Below, piece by piece: positions 12,150 through 24,445 of a stretch of 64,000 nucleotides of DNA (the first letter of the stretch is position 1; each line of letters begins with the position of its first letter). This stretch comes from Aquilaria yunnanensis. Lineage: Eukaryota > Streptophyta > Magnoliopsida > Malvales > Thymelaeaceae. The stretch lies in assembly GCA_039654915.1 (NCBI GenBank), contig CM077599.1, positions 84,901,001-84,965,000 on the forward strand, given 5' to 3'. The notes under the pieces are model-generated. The model was given only the letters and a program-made list of their open reading frames with translations, had not been told where the DNA came from and made no database searches. The position numbers and the translations under genes were made by a program.

Positions 12150-12730
12150 GATAAATTAGAGGTGGTAAAGAGTCAGTATGCTCTACCTCAAGGAAATTTA
12201 AAGGTGGTAAAGAGTTAGGGTGCTCTACTTCAAAGGAATTTAGAGGTGATAAAGAGTCAGAGTACAATACCTCAAAGGAATTTTGAAGTAGTAAAGAGAC
12301 AGTTCTATACCTCAAAAGTCATCAGAAGTGGTAAAGAATTAGGGTGCTCTGCCTTAAAGGAATTTATAGGTGGTAAAGAGACATGGTTCTCTACCTAAAA
12401 TGTCATCAAATGTGATAAAGAGTCAAGGTGCTCTATGTTAATGAATTTTGAGGTAGTAAAAAGTCAAGGTGCTCTACCTCAATGGAATTTGAAGGTGGTA
12501 AAGAGTTAGGGTGCTCTACCTCAAAGGTCATCAGATATGACAAAGAGTTAGGGTGCTCTACCTCAAGGGAAAATAGAGGTGGTAAAGAGCCAGGATGCTC
12601 TACCTCAAAGGAATTTGGAGGTGGTAAAGAGTCTGGGTGCTCTACCTAAAAGAAAAAAAATAGAGGTTGTAAAGAAATAGTGTTTTCTACCTCTAAGGCA
12701 ACAAGAGGTGGTGAAGAGAGGGTTCCCTAC
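12150..12730 (+). repeat. 42-bp minisatellite, about 13 copies
   Basis: The unit is built around 'gaggtggtaaagagtcaggg' followed by 'tgctctacctcaaaggaatt'. Copies vary from 41 to 47 bp. Each unit contains GAGGT...AGAG and CTCTACCTC, which are inversely repeated, so single units could form small hairpins. The array starts about 250 bp after the 69-bp array and shares no sequence with it. Confidence 0.8.
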
Positions 12731-12818
12731 CTCCTACCTCTTAAATTATTGTAAGAGAAAGTTCTCTGCCATAAGTAAAATGAATGAGAGAAGAGTTTCT
12801 TTCTTCCATAGAAAGGTT

Positions 12819-13110
12819 TCTATGGAGAAAAAGGGTAAAAAAGGTTCCTCAACCCCTCAAGAAAAAAGGAAAAAGTTTTCCTCTTAGGTTTGGAAGCAAT
12901 AGGAAGGTTTTTATTGCAAAAGGCTAGAAAAGTTCCTAAGCCTGGTAAACAAGGAGGAAAGAGTTTTGCTCCTTAGATTCTTAAACAATAGGAATGTTCT
13001 TATCATAGAGGTAAGAAGGAAGGTTTCTTAACCTCATAAAGAAGAAAAAAATTTCTTCTTAGGATTTTTTTGACGATGGGAAGGTTCGTATTACAAAATG
13101 GTAAGGAGAA
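12819..13110 (+). repeat. About 88-bp minisatellite, four diverged copies
   Basis: Starts at about 12819, 12909, 12990 and 13078 share 'aggaaggtttttattgc' / 'aggaatgttcttatcat' / 'gggaaggttcgtattac'-type heads, followed by 'aggttcctcaacc'- and 'gagttttgctccttag'-type blocks. The units are purine-rich. This is the third independent array in a row. Confidence 0.6.
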
Positions 13111-15137
13111 TTCCTTTGAGGTAGATTGTATAGTTAATTGACTCTTATATCGTTTATTCTCTTGGATGCTTCTTGATATTAGAAAAATAAAGATGACATG
13201 CTAAGTGGAAAACTTAAAATATTTATATCGTTATTGCGACAAAATCATTCTATAAGTCTCCCAAATAAATATGAGGTGGACCCTTGGGCCCAAAATGGAG
13301 TTTTGAGCTTGATTGAACAATATAAGCTTAGCTTCTAGGCCCAAGTAACACATTGTGAACCATGTGGTGTGGGAGACATTTTTCTAAACAAATGTCTTGC
13401 ATTGTCAGCCCAAGTGGCAACAAACTAAGGCCTAAGGGACATGGGCTCATCCACATTTCTAACCAGGTTTAAGCCTTCCATTCTCCCTTTCCGTTAACCT
13501 TTAACTCCTTGTAATGCTTGATTCTGTGTACAGAAAAAGTCGTCAAATGACATATTTCAATTTGAAAAAAAAAATATGACGTCAAATGACCTACTTCAAT
13601 TTGGGAACATGTACGAATATAATATATTACTTCTTTATGAAATATGCAATTCAATGCCATAAATTTTAAATTTTATGTGCATATTTTATGAATAACTTTT
13701 TTTTTACTACTCAGAATTTTTGCACACAAAAAGAGTCAAAAAAGAATGAAATGAGAGTGTCTCATAGTTAATTCTTGCAAAACTGATTATTTTTTCTTAC
13801 TCTTTCCTTACCTAATCGGGACGAATCGGCTACCGTATAGGAGTACTCTTTTTTCTTGTTTTCTTTTCGAGTGCCCTACGATGTAACAACTAATAACCAT
13901 CAGGCAAGATCAAAAGACTGCCAACCCATCTATGAGACGGTCTACGTCGGAAGAATTGAAACAAAAAAAAACTTGGTTCCATGATAAAGCCGAACTACGT
14001 AGACGATCAATAGATTCAACACATAAAAAAAGATCAAAATTGAAAAAAAAAAATGGGTTCAATGACAAAATCCTAAATTTGTAGTAATATATACTCTGAA
14101 TGTCGAAAAAAAAAATAAAATTGGTGGTTTAGTATTTATCATAGGGCTGGACTTGTTTCCATAGTGGGGCTGCATCATGCTTGGTTGGTGTTTTTTGGGC
14201 CTTGCAGCCCTACCTGCGAGGAAGGTATGGTCCGCCTGGTCTGCCTGCCGAGGTCCACCAGGGAAAAAGAAAAACGGCGGCGACATCATGATAAAGAAGG
14301 AAGAGGCTGGAAGTGGCGCTTTTTTTTTTTGGGAGTGCATCAGAGCGAGGTCAATAGGGATTGGAAAATTGAAAATTGAATATTTTAGAAACAATCACAG
14401 GCATTGGTATTTAAAATGATATGTTGCCAAATCTAAAATATCATGTTTAAGATGTTCAAGTCTCTTAACGTGAACAAATTTGTGCTAGTTTTATAGGAAT
14501 ATTTTGAAAATAATCAAGTAGGGCTTAATAGTCAGTTATTTATTATTGTGACACAAAAATTTAGACCCTCAAATATCAGTGACCATCATTATATTGAAAG
14601 CTCAAATCAACCCATCACAACAACTGGTTATTAATTTATATTTTTCCATTTAAGTATGAGTTTTTCAAACTAGGATGCCAGGGAAGTGAAAAAGGACAAA
14701 AATTAAGGCTACTAAACAGTTGAAAGATGGTAAAAAAAAACCAACCAATCTAATCCTAACTTTTAAGTAAGAGGTCAATTCCATTCCTAATCCATCAAAT
14801 TGAAGTTCACCTACTTTTCCACGTCCGCCAATTTCTCCTCGCCGAAAGTCTTCGTCCCATTTCAAATGGCAAACCGAGTTACACTTTTCAAACGTCGTCG
14901 TTTCCGGGCAGGTTCGTACGTCAATCGTGCTTTCCTTCTAGCTGACCAGCCCCCATTCCCCACTAACCAGCGAACGAGACGCGCAAATCAAGCAGTCAAA
15001 CGGAAAAAGAAAAGCAAATCAAATTTCAACCCCGACGACTTGAACTCCAGTTCCGGCGAATCAAACCCAGTCGAAGCTCCGCTGGGAAGCCTCAGAGCTG
15101 ACGGGATCGAAGGGGTCTTTTTGTGTATGTGTTAAAG
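13111..15137. other. No gene seen; upstream region of the VAP4-like gene
   Basis: The stretch is AT-rich up to about 14640. A GC-richer patch lies at 14150-14350 with short open frames on both strands and no recognisable protein. The last 300 bases before the VAP4-like start codon are of balanced composition and pyrimidine-rich, as expected of a plant proximal promoter and 5' UTR. No confident TATA box was found. Confidence 0.4.
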
Positions 15138-18113
15138 ATGGCGATAGCTGAACAGAAGTCGCCGTCCGACGGTAAGGTCTGGGGCTTCTTCAAGCTGCCA
15201 TTTAGGCATTCCGGCAACGGGGGGAACAGTACCTCTTTGTCTTCATCTGCGGCGGTGCATCAGCACGGTCAGAATCACGTGCACGTGGATGGATCGAGTC
15301 ATCAGAGCTCTGGCAGCTCGATTTCTTCGGTTGCGAAATCACTGATTCCGACTCGGCGTCGCCTCAAGCTGGATCCGCCTCACAAGCTCTATTTTCCATG
15401 TAAGGGCTTTTAATCTGTTGTTATTTTGCCGAGTATTGCTGATTGTTTTGGTTGTTTTTTTTTCTTCTCTGAGAATTCGGTTAGTTGTTGAAGGTTTCTG
15501 GACACGATCTGCGATCTCATTAACGAGATTGAAACATGGTAGAACTACGAACTCAATTTTCATTTGATTAAGTTGGAGGAGTAGAGATTGCTGGAAGATT
15601 AAGATTCTTTCTTGTGTCTAAGTTAGTTCCTATAGTCAGAGGAGCAATGTCTGTGGTATTATGTGTTTGTAGAAATTTGATCATAGGAAAGATTTAGAGA
15701 CTCTAAAATACCCTTGGAGTACGAGTATCTGCCAGTAAGTAACTTTGAAGGATCGATGAAGAGCATTGGTTTCTAAAATGATAGCTTCTATTGAAGATGA
15801 TAATGAAATTGTTAAAGTGGTAATAATTAAAGTCTTAAATGGAAACGCATATGCAAGAAAACCTTAGTCTTGGCTTTTTCTTGGATTGCATTTGGTGAAA
15901 ATGACAAATGTAGTGGGAATTATATTGGGCATCTGGGACCTGCTCTCCCTCTGCCCTTCTCTGATCTTCAATTGGTAAATACATTGCTGTACATCTTCTC
16001 ATCTATTTTTTGAGAGTAATTATCCCGTCATTTTCTAGATGAACCTGGCAAGCAAGTGCGGAGTGCTGTCAGGATTAAAAACAGTAGCAAGTCATATGTA
16101 GCTTTCAAGGTATACATTCTTCTTTAACGTATCCGCTTATTGTATTCATTTGTTTTTCTTTTAATAGTTATCTGCTTTTTTTAATCTACTACTTAAAGTT
16201 GAAAGCTTTTTACTAGAAAAGAAGATGCACCAATTCTGGAAAAATAACATTTATTAAGGATTTTCATGTTCCGAATAAATGGCATAGACATAGACTTGTA
16301 CTATATTTGTCCAAAACTATACATGAAAGGAAGTTAATAAAACACCGGCAGTAACCTACAATCAATAGATGAAGAGTGGAAAGGAAACTTGCACTTAATA
16401 TGATGGTGTGGCACAACTTCCTCTTTAATTCTACCTAAAGAAGTCAAAAGTTATTTCCTTTGGGATGTAGGGAGTATTACATTTTCTTTATGGTAGAAGT
16501 TAGAAAAACTTAAGGAAGCCTATGAAAACTAGCAGTTCCATGTAGCATTGTAGCGTAATGTTATTTTTAATCTCTACATGAAAATGTTTTACAAGTCTTT
16601 TTTCCCGATTTCCCAGTTTCAAACAACTGCACCCAAGAGTTGTTTCATGCGTCCTCCAGGTGCCATTCTTGCCCCTGGTGAAAGCCTTATAGCAACAGGT
16701 ACTTGCTCTCTTCATAGCCTGGCAATATTCTGCTTCCAGATTAATTCATGTATTCTTATAGATTTATGTGCTTCATTTGGGTCTGTTTACCAGTATTCAA
16801 GTTTGTGGAGCATCCTGAGAACAATGAGAAACCAATGGATCAGAAGAGCAAGGTTAAGTTTAAGATTATGAGTCTAAAGGTGACAGGCCAAATAGACTAT
16901 GTACCTGAGCTGGTGCGTTAAATCTTCCTATGATTACAGTTTGGTGTTTAATTTTACAAGGATGATGTTCCTGTAGAATTTGATCTTGCTTTTAATACCA
17001 TGAAAAAATTGATATTTAGCTTTGTGTTAGGAATGGTGTCAGGCATAAAATATTGTCACTTTGCTTTTGACATGAACTTCATACAATCAACTCCAATGTT
17101 GTTGGAAACTTGGAATATGGCGTAATATGATGATGATTGAAAACATCGACACTCAAGAATTCAATCTATGGTATTTGCTGTACTACATATGAGTTTTTTT
17201 TTTTTTTAAGATAATAACATCATGATTTAATAGGCTCTGAGTAAATTAATCTTTGAAAATACATGAATTCACAAATGTTGTCATGCTTTGGCCCAAAAAC
17301 TTTTGTCTGTTATTGTGCTTTGGTCTGTATATGATGGGATTTGCATGTTTTGACCATTGATTTTTATTCCATTTCTATTGGGGCTTTCATTATTCATTAT
17401 CCATATTTTGCATTGCCTGCCTTGTTGGATATATTGTTAAGTTATTGCTTGTGATGCCACAGGTTCATAGCTTTTCTGCCTGGTGCATCAATTTCCACTT
17501 TATGATGAATTTATTTCATTAGGTTTTTTCCCCATTTACTCTCTTGCTTACAGTTTGATGAGCAAAAGGATCATGTGGCAATCGAGCAAATATTGCGGGT
17601 TGTTTTTCTAGATCCTGAGCGTCCCTCTCCTGTAAGTTGTTTCTTCTACTAATTTGGAGTTTTGTGGTTTAAGTGCTTCTGTTTGCAAGTGTCACATCCA
17701 CTTGTGGATATTACTGACAGTCAAGCTTTTCACTTATGGTGTGTGCATAGAATTTTCCCAAGCTTCACCTTGGTTATAGCGAAAAGAATAGAAGAGAAAG
17801 AGTAAACATGATTGCGTATGAGGTTTCTTACCCTGTTGCTTAATTTAAGGCTCTGGAAAAGTTGAAGCGGCAATTAGCTGATGCTGATGCTGATGTTGAG
17901 GCACGCAAAAAGCCTCCAGAGGATACAGGTCCTAAGATTATAGGGGAAGGACTAGTCATCGATGAGTGGGTAGGTTATTTTTGAAGTGCATGCAAGGTTT
18001 CCTTGAAGCTATGTGTAGCATTCCATGTTTACCTCTTTTTGGTTGCTTTGCAGAAGGAACGCAGGGAAAGATACCTTGCACGACAGCAGGTTGAAGGAGC
18101 TGACTCGGTGTAG
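15138..18113 (+). CDS. VAP4: Vesicle-associated protein 4-like (MSP/PapD-like domain protein)
   Basis: Seven exons join in frame: 15138-15399, 16039-16109, 16617-16698, 16794-16912, 17554-17631, 17850-17969 and 18054-18113, all with GT-AG introns, giving 263 residues. Arabidopsis VAP4-1/MAMI is about 266. Residues 1-75 are a Ser/His/Gly-rich, probably disordered head. From about residue 76 (LKLDPPHKLYFPYEPGKQ) to 204 is an MSP (VAP) beta-sandwich with the family landmarks VRIKNSSKSYVAFK, TTAPKSCFMRP and PGAILAPGES. VAP proteins bind FFAT-type peptides and tether the endoplasmic reticulum to other membranes. A charged helix follows (EKLKRQLADADADVEARKK), then IDEWKERRERYLARQQ. I see no C-terminal membrane anchor, unlike VAP27 proteins and as expected for the VAP4 group. 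The start is the first ATG in frame with this head. Expression signals are not evident. Confidence 0.93.
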
Positions 18114-18778
18114 GGTAGTTATTTGATCTTCTATTGCTTGTGTGTCAAGCATATGGTTCAGACATTTTTCATGTTTGCGAGGTATGTTGTTGTGCTGGAG
18201 GAGTGGGAAATTCTACTCCTGTAGCGAAAATATGGGGGAAGTCTTCTGTAATTGTACAATTTTATGACAGGCATTCATTAGATTCAGGTTAAGTCTGCTG
18301 GGCACCTCATGTCTGTAGATAATGTAATTGTCTTTTCTAAGTGAACAGAACAATGTTTGTTTGATGAAGCGTGTTTTTATCACATCGTTATATGCATTAT
18401 GCAACACCCCACAAAGTCAGAAGGATCTTGGATTCATTAGTTTCTTGCAATAGGAGCAACTTGGATGAAACAATCTCAGAGCCCCTCAAGTGGAAAAGGT
18501 TTAGTATGAGCATAGTTAAACGAACTGATGCATCATCATAGGCATGAATTTCGTAATGCATCCCCGGATGTATGTAATTTCCAGATGGACATATGTATGT
18601 GTGAAGCATGGTGACGGCCCTGGCCTGCAAAACTCTGAAATCTCAGTAGTTGCTTTGTTCTTTGTAAGGTTCGCCACGAAATTTTATGAACAATGTTGAG
18701 AATGAGTGTCTGGAAGCAGCGACAAAGAAATTGCCGGCTTCTTGAATAGCAAGTAGCTGCCGTTGCAAGCAAAAACAC

Positions 18779-18786
18779 TATAAATA
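18779..18786 (+). promoter_or_regulatory. TATA box of the LysM gene
   Basis: TATAAATA lies 73 bp before the ATG at 18859, which would put the transcription start near 18815 with a 5' UTR of roughly 45 bases. The box is 666 bp past the VAP4-like stop codon, so the LysM gene has its own promoter. Confidence 0.55.
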
Positions 18787-18858
18787 TCGAATGTCCCAAT
18801 AAAGAACTTTGACAAGCGAAGAAGAAAGAGCGAAGGCATAGATCAAGCAGGTAGCTTC

Positions 18859-19263
18859 ATGGCCATGGCTTTAAGCAGAGCTGTACTGGTTTATCTTGCT
18901 CTTATTCTGTCCCTTTTCCTTGTCGCTTCAATGGCGGAAACCAGGAAACTTGGAAGTAAGTTTCGCTCTATTTCTTTGTTTTCTTTCTAAATATTAAGTT
19001 CTAAGGAAAACCCGTGCTCGAAAATAGAATCCCACTTTTTCTTACTTATTTCTTGTTTGTTTATGGTAAATGCAGTTTTTGAACCGTGGCCACCTGCAAT
19101 AGAATGCGATAAACCATACGGCGTGCAAGTTGGGGACACATGTTTTGGCATACAGAAGGCGAAGAAGCTGAGCGGTGACTCCTTCTCTTCACTCAACCCA
19201 AATCTGAATTGTAGCTCCATTTTCGTTGGCCAGTGGCTTTGCATTTCTGGAGATGTGAATTAA
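18859..19263 (+). CDS. Small secreted single-LysM protein
   Basis: Two exons, 18859-18955 and 19076-19263, join in frame to 94 residues. Residues 1-26 form a signal peptide (hydrophobic LVYLALILSLFLVASMA, cut expected after the final Ala). The mature peptide of about 68 residues is one LysM motif: VGDTCFGIQ at 51-59, SLNPNLNC at 71-78 and GQWLCIS at 84-90. Four Cys (43, 55, 78, 88) could form two disulfides. LysM motifs bind N-acetylglucosamine polymers such as chitin or lipochito-oligosaccharides. Single-LysM secreted proteins of this size are common in plants but mostly uncharacterised, and there is no kinase or GPI-anchor signal here, so it would act in the apoplast. A second Met at residue 3 could also serve as start. 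No neighbour suggests a pathway. Confidence 0.85.
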
Positions 19264-20774
19264 TCATGATTAGCAGGCAGCTAACTGTGTGATTAATTGT
19301 TGTTCGGCTGGGTTTAATTCAGTCTCTGTTCAAGCAAGAATAAGGAGATGCTGAAGTTGTCTCCACCTCGGGCTACTACTTTTGTGCTGTTCGTGTTGGC
19401 TATTCGCTTTTCCCAGTCGCCGTTTTTCTTTATGGAAGATCGTAACATTTCAGTTTGTGAATTTAAGTTCTGGATTCCAAAGTTTTAGATACATAAACAA
19501 AGTCTTTGTCACCTACAAACACCCCCAAAGCTTCATCACTTGGTGTAGTGAGCTGGTGAACTCAAATGCTCTAATTACCCATCAAAGTTTGAAAATCATG
19601 CGAATCAACTCCAAAATTCATCTCATGCCACCTCTAATCCAATTTTGCCTAAATATGCCATACATTTATAATAAATTTTTTGTCTCTGAATTTTTTTTAT
19701 GTCATAAATTTACTAGTAATTTCTAAATAGACAATATTTTTCCAAGTTTAAAAACCAAGTTTATGTTTCTAATTAATATTGATATTTGCTTGTTTAAAAT
19801 CATATTCATTTTTGCAATCAGTTCAAATATAGAACTATCATTTTTTATGGACAAATATAGTTTAGCTAATCTCATTCATTTTAAAAAGAAATTCTTATAA
19901 TATAAAAGAATTATATACCTTCTACAATCTTTTTTTGGCAACAAATACTATAATTTTTTAGCAACATGTACTATAAATTACTCCATTCATCCTATAAAGA
20001 CTAAACCATTTGACCAAATATGGAGTTTAAGGTGTGTTTGATTTATGTTTTTTATTTTTTCATTTTTTCCCCCTAAAATTTCATTGAAAACTGGTTCACA
20101 ACTTTCATTCAATTACAAATTGATCCCAAACTTTTATAATTCATTGTATATTGGTCTTTACCTTGAGGAAGCACAAAAACCTGATTTACTGTGAGAAAAA
20201 ATTGATAGTTTAAATGACCCATTAATTGTTAAATTTTTTTTTTTCACAGTTTGAGTTTATGATAAAATAATTATTGAATAGTTTAAATTAAAATTAAAGA
20301 AGTTGATGTAAAATAGTTAATGAGAGTTAAAGAATTTAGAAAAACACCTAAAAAGTGATCTTTTCTTTTTTAATCCTTATTGTAAACTTTCAATAGACAA
20401 AAAAAAATTTTAATTTTAATTTCAAGGTAAAAAATAAAATAATAATAACATAAAATACACATGCCTTAAATTTTGTACAAAGAGAAATGTTTCATCTATT
20501 GTGAGAATGGGAGAGTAATAAATAATAGTCATTTCTCACAAAAAGGAAAAGTTAGAGATTCTTAAAGTGTAGTACTTCAATAAATATACAATTTGTTGTG
20601 TATTACAAAATAATAAATGTGCAATTTAGACAAACAATCACTATATTATACGTAATTTTTTTAAAAAAAATTAATAATAATCTTAACAAACTAACCTCAA
20701 ACATCAAATCAAATAAAGTAAAAATAAAAGAAAAAGGAGTAAGTACAAAAAAAAAAAAAAACAGAGATGTAAAA

Positions 20775-20987
20775 ATGGAAAAACAAAGAAAGCTCTGTAG
20801 CTCTATCCTTCACGGTTTCATTGTCTTCGGCCTTTTCCTCCTTCACCTTGGTCTACCCACTAACTGTCGCTCTTTTCATCTGCTCCAATGGGAAGGAGAT
20901 GTTTGGAATGTGTCTGGAACGTCAAAAGCCAACCAAAGCAACACTTTTGTCAGTGTTGTGTGGAAATGGGGGAAGGGGGAGAGTTGA
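20775..20987 (+). other. Short frame with signal-peptide-like N terminus, unrecognised
   Basis: An ATG at 20775 opens a 70-codon frame with a basic start (MEKQRKLC) and a hydrophobic core (HGFIVFGLFLLHLGLP), like a secretory signal. The remainder is short and runs into the SINE-like sequence. No TATA box, splice pattern or homologous family is recognised. It is probably chance or a captured fragment. Confidence 0.15.
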
Positions 20988-21045
20988 ACCCGGGATGTGG
21001 GGTTCAATGTCCCTTACGTCTTTCCCAACTAAGCTGGTGCGTGTG
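20950..21045 (-). mobile_element. tRNA-derived SINE-like unit
   Basis: Reading the minus strand from 21045, a box A-like CAGCTTAGTTGG is followed about 35 bases later by a box B-like GGTTCAACTC. This is the order and spacing of an RNA polymerase III internal promoter as found in tRNA-derived SINEs. The unit does not fold as a real tRNA that I can recognise, and the tail is not clear. Confidence 0.45.
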
Positions 21046-23981
21046 AGAGGGAAGTTTTTGCCACTTCCTAAAATCACACAAAACAAAGTATCTTATCATA
21101 AATCCATTAGAAGTAATCTATTATAGTAAACCTTGAAAATAGTCATGGTAACATCCCATTTTCGTCCGATTTCAAGTTGGAAGATGAAGATGGGTGAAAG
21201 AACTTTGAGCAACTAGAACTATGTCTATGACCCCTTTGGCCAAAAAAATAAAAAACACAATATATGAATTCATCGTTTAGAGCTTACTTCAAATAAAAGA
21301 GTATAGGTTAATGTTGAAGGACTTCTATGTACATAAGTGCCATTAGCCCCCAAGAGGCATTTCTAGTACAATACCATATTCTCTATTGTAAGTTTTTTAC
21401 TTTGGTTTTTGAGCTTTGTTTTGTTATATTTTTATGCCCCAAAAGAGACCAATCCTAAACAATACAACATTTTCCATGAACAGTACTATATGTTTTGGGC
21501 TGGAAATGAGCAGGGAATGTTGGCCCGTTCCTGCTTTACCCTCCGTGGCCCAAGGAGATGCCCAGAACAGAATTGATGAGTTCCAGAAACGATCCCTTAA
21601 ATCTCTACCTTTGCTTTACTAGTTCTCAGACTTTCAACTCTGTCAATTTAGCCCCTGATTTTCAATACCTTTGCACAACGCGACACTGGCACAGTACCAC
21701 GGCAACAAGCAAGGCCATTACCTGGTATAAACTAAAATCAACCAGTAATGGTTGAACAAGCTAGAATTAGTTATCTGATACTTGTAATAAGAAGCCCACT
21801 CATATTCAAAGCCCAGTGTTGTTGTAGGTAAAAAATCAACCAATACCATATGATCCTACTTTTCCTAGATTTTGGATGAAATCAGCAATACAGGCTGTAT
21901 TTCTGCACATCTCAAACTACATGTGGGAGGTAGTTGGCAACAGAAAGGAGAGAGCATATGATTCCTAAAACTCCTTATTTTATCCCCACTAACGTAACGT
22001 TTGGGTGAAGTAGACGAGTAACTAAAAGTTAACCTTTCACTTTCGTCCTTATCCGGAAAGATATCTGAAAATCAAGTTTATGATTTTTCTGGTGGGAAAA
22101 AAAAAAAAGCATCAAAATTGCCCACCCAATAGAGATTGTGTATCCGGTTGGTTAAATCCAAACACAACAATCCAACTGATTTTCGTTTGTATAAAATCGA
22201 AATGAATAATCTAAATTACATATTAGGATTGAACTAAACTACCCAAATTACATTATCGATATTACTAATCTAATACCTCAAGGTGAACTTTGGCTTGGAC
22301 TAAACTGAACTAAATAGTCAGCTAAACAAATCATTTTATCCAAGTTTAGTCGATTAATTATTTTATTTGATCTTTGTGTTGTATCCCAATAATACCCAAC
22401 CCCACCCATAGCGACACGAGCCCAAGGGCTGGTCATGCGATTCCCTCCTGCTTCTTCCGTGCAAGATCGTGAGCGAATTGAGAGGCCCATTCTCTTTTTC
22501 TTTTTCTCTTTCTGTTTCCCCATTTCCTCCTTTTTGTTTTTTTGTCACACTTACGTTTCTCCACCGGAGGCTTGTTGGAACTTCTCATTATTACATCAAA
22601 GAAAAGCTTAGTCCCAACTAGCAAATCATGTGACACCGTAAAACTTTAATTTGATTTTCTTGTTTGGATAAAGTTTGTGGATTTTCTTCTAGTGTCTCAC
22701 CTGACCTCACTAGAAACCCCATTACCAATTTAATTTCCAGTTTAATGCGCCATTAATAGCTCTATTATTGTTGATCAAGAATATCTAATAATTAACAGCT
22801 CCATTTTTTCGGATTCTTGTTAAAGAAATTAGTTACTAGGGGTGCACATTTGCGTTGGTCTAAGTGAGTTCATGGTACCCCTATTCGTCATTTGTACTCA
22901 TGGGTTCTTGCTCAGCAAATAAAATTTCTTACCCATAATTATTATCCGTGAATAATCTGTACTTGCTTGATTCTTTTGTCAAAATTACACTCTTCACAGG
23001 TTCTGGGTTTATTACATTACAAATGGCTACTACTACAAAGGGTATAATATGTAAAAACGCATTGGACATCGAGAAGAGTATGTTTAATGGGGCCTGTAAA
23101 ATGTTTTAAAAGAAACATGCAGTAAAACGCAAAGGATTTCAAAGCACGAAGTGAAAATGCAGACTTTAACGAAATCAGATGTTACTTTACAAATAAATTC
23201 TAATTTATGTACACTAACTAGTTCTAAACACAAAATAAATCAAAATTAACTACTAAATATGTTTAATATGTAATGAGAAACACAAACCCGATCTTGCTCA
23301 GCTGTCACTTCCACTCCACTTCCCTACTTTCTTCTTCTTTGTTTTTTCTTCTTTCGACCTTCCATGCTACTTCCTTTAAACTTTAAGAGTTTTTATTCTT
23401 AATGCATGATTGACAATGTTTCATCTGTAGCACGCTTTTGTTAAAACCTTCCATCACCTTGCGCTTTCTAAATCGCGCTTTTGATGACATTGGTATACTT
23501 TGTTATTCATATCTAGCTCGTTGTGAATACGGATTTCTTTTGCTCATCTACCATCCTTAGATCATCTAACCCAACCCCCACACTAAGGAAACAATTATAA
23601 ATTTATTTATCTGTAGCAGCAATGGGCGATCTGTTAGTTTTAACCGAAATTTTTAAGTCAAGTTCCTCTACTTTTGATGGATCCTTAATTTATCTATGAG
23701 TTGATGTAGTCGTAGTGGGTAAAAAGTACCTTGCTTCCAAACTTTTACTTGTTGCTGCAAATGGGTCCTTGATATCTATCTTATTACAGATTTGCCTTAT
23801 ACTTTTATAATTTGTTATATATTAGTCCATAACTCTCACCAGCTATCTAATATCAATTTTTTAAATTCAAATTTAAACTTATTTCGTAATTGTCTTCTCA
23901 ATTGTGCCATGATTTTTAATCATTAGTGAACTATTTAAATTATTTTTTTTCCTTTTTACAAATCAGGTTTATGTGCCTATC

Positions 23982-23982
<1 letters not shown>

Positions 23983-24019
<37 letters not shown>
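23983..24019. repeat. (AG)n microsatellite, about 18 repeats
   Basis: An uninterrupted AG run lies about 430 bp beyond the 3' end of the STP coding region. It is likely polymorphic between individuals. Confidence 0.95.
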
Positions 24020-24021
<2 letters not shown>

Positions 24022-24445
24022 AATTACCAATATCAACTAATTATAACGGTTTAGAACCAATTTGAAACAAAATAGAGGTAGGAGGCCAGCTTGCAATTGC
24101 AATTAAAGGTTTGGGACCAATGAGATATATTCCCTTGGTGCAGTACTATTACTATTAAGAATTTGACAAAGTCAGATCTTTGTTTGATTCTGTCTGGAAT
24201 TTGAAAAAAGAAGCCCGAAGAAAAAAGCAACAAGTGAACAAAGCAAAGGAAAAGGGTTCTGTTTCATGTATAGAAATTCCGGTTGAAGAAGATAGATGGC
24301 ACTTGTACATTGTGACAATAATCTAAAAAAATTAAAAAGTCGCGACTAGAGAATAATCTAAAAATCGCAACTAGCGAATAAATACTACTATAAACAAAGG
24401 AAAAAGAAAATCATGTTATTTCTTTCCCCCGGATGAGAGGAAGGG

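Larger units (their letters stand above)
19264..24445. other. Intergenic, AT-rich, with scattered repeats
   Basis: Between the LysM and STP genes I see no convincing gene. The stretch holds long A and T runs (19730-20750), a SINE-like unit near 20950-21045, a short signal-peptide-like frame at 20775-20987, a lone hAT-like end at 22843 (TAGGGGTGCACATTTGCG) with no partner found, and an AG microsatellite at 23983-24019. The STP gene ends at 24446, so its 3' UTR must lie just below that. Confidence 0.5.

Noticed and set aside
10626..12730. Possible CRISPR-like array
   Set aside because: Units are adjacent head-to-tail copies without unique spacers, in a plant retroelement.
20985..21045. Possible tRNA gene
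   Set aside because: Box A and B motifs are present but the acceptor stem and anticodon arm do not pair; a SINE head explains it better.
3096..21200. A second LTR of the Tat-like element at 21149 ('taacatcccattttcgtccg')
   Set aside because: Only about 20 bases resemble the LTR start at 3096; the following sequence does not align by eye, and it would place VAP4 and LysM genes inside the element.
22843..23100. hAT element starting TAGGGGTGCACATTTGCG
   Set aside because: No inverse partner end was found downstream, so only a lone possible terminus remains.
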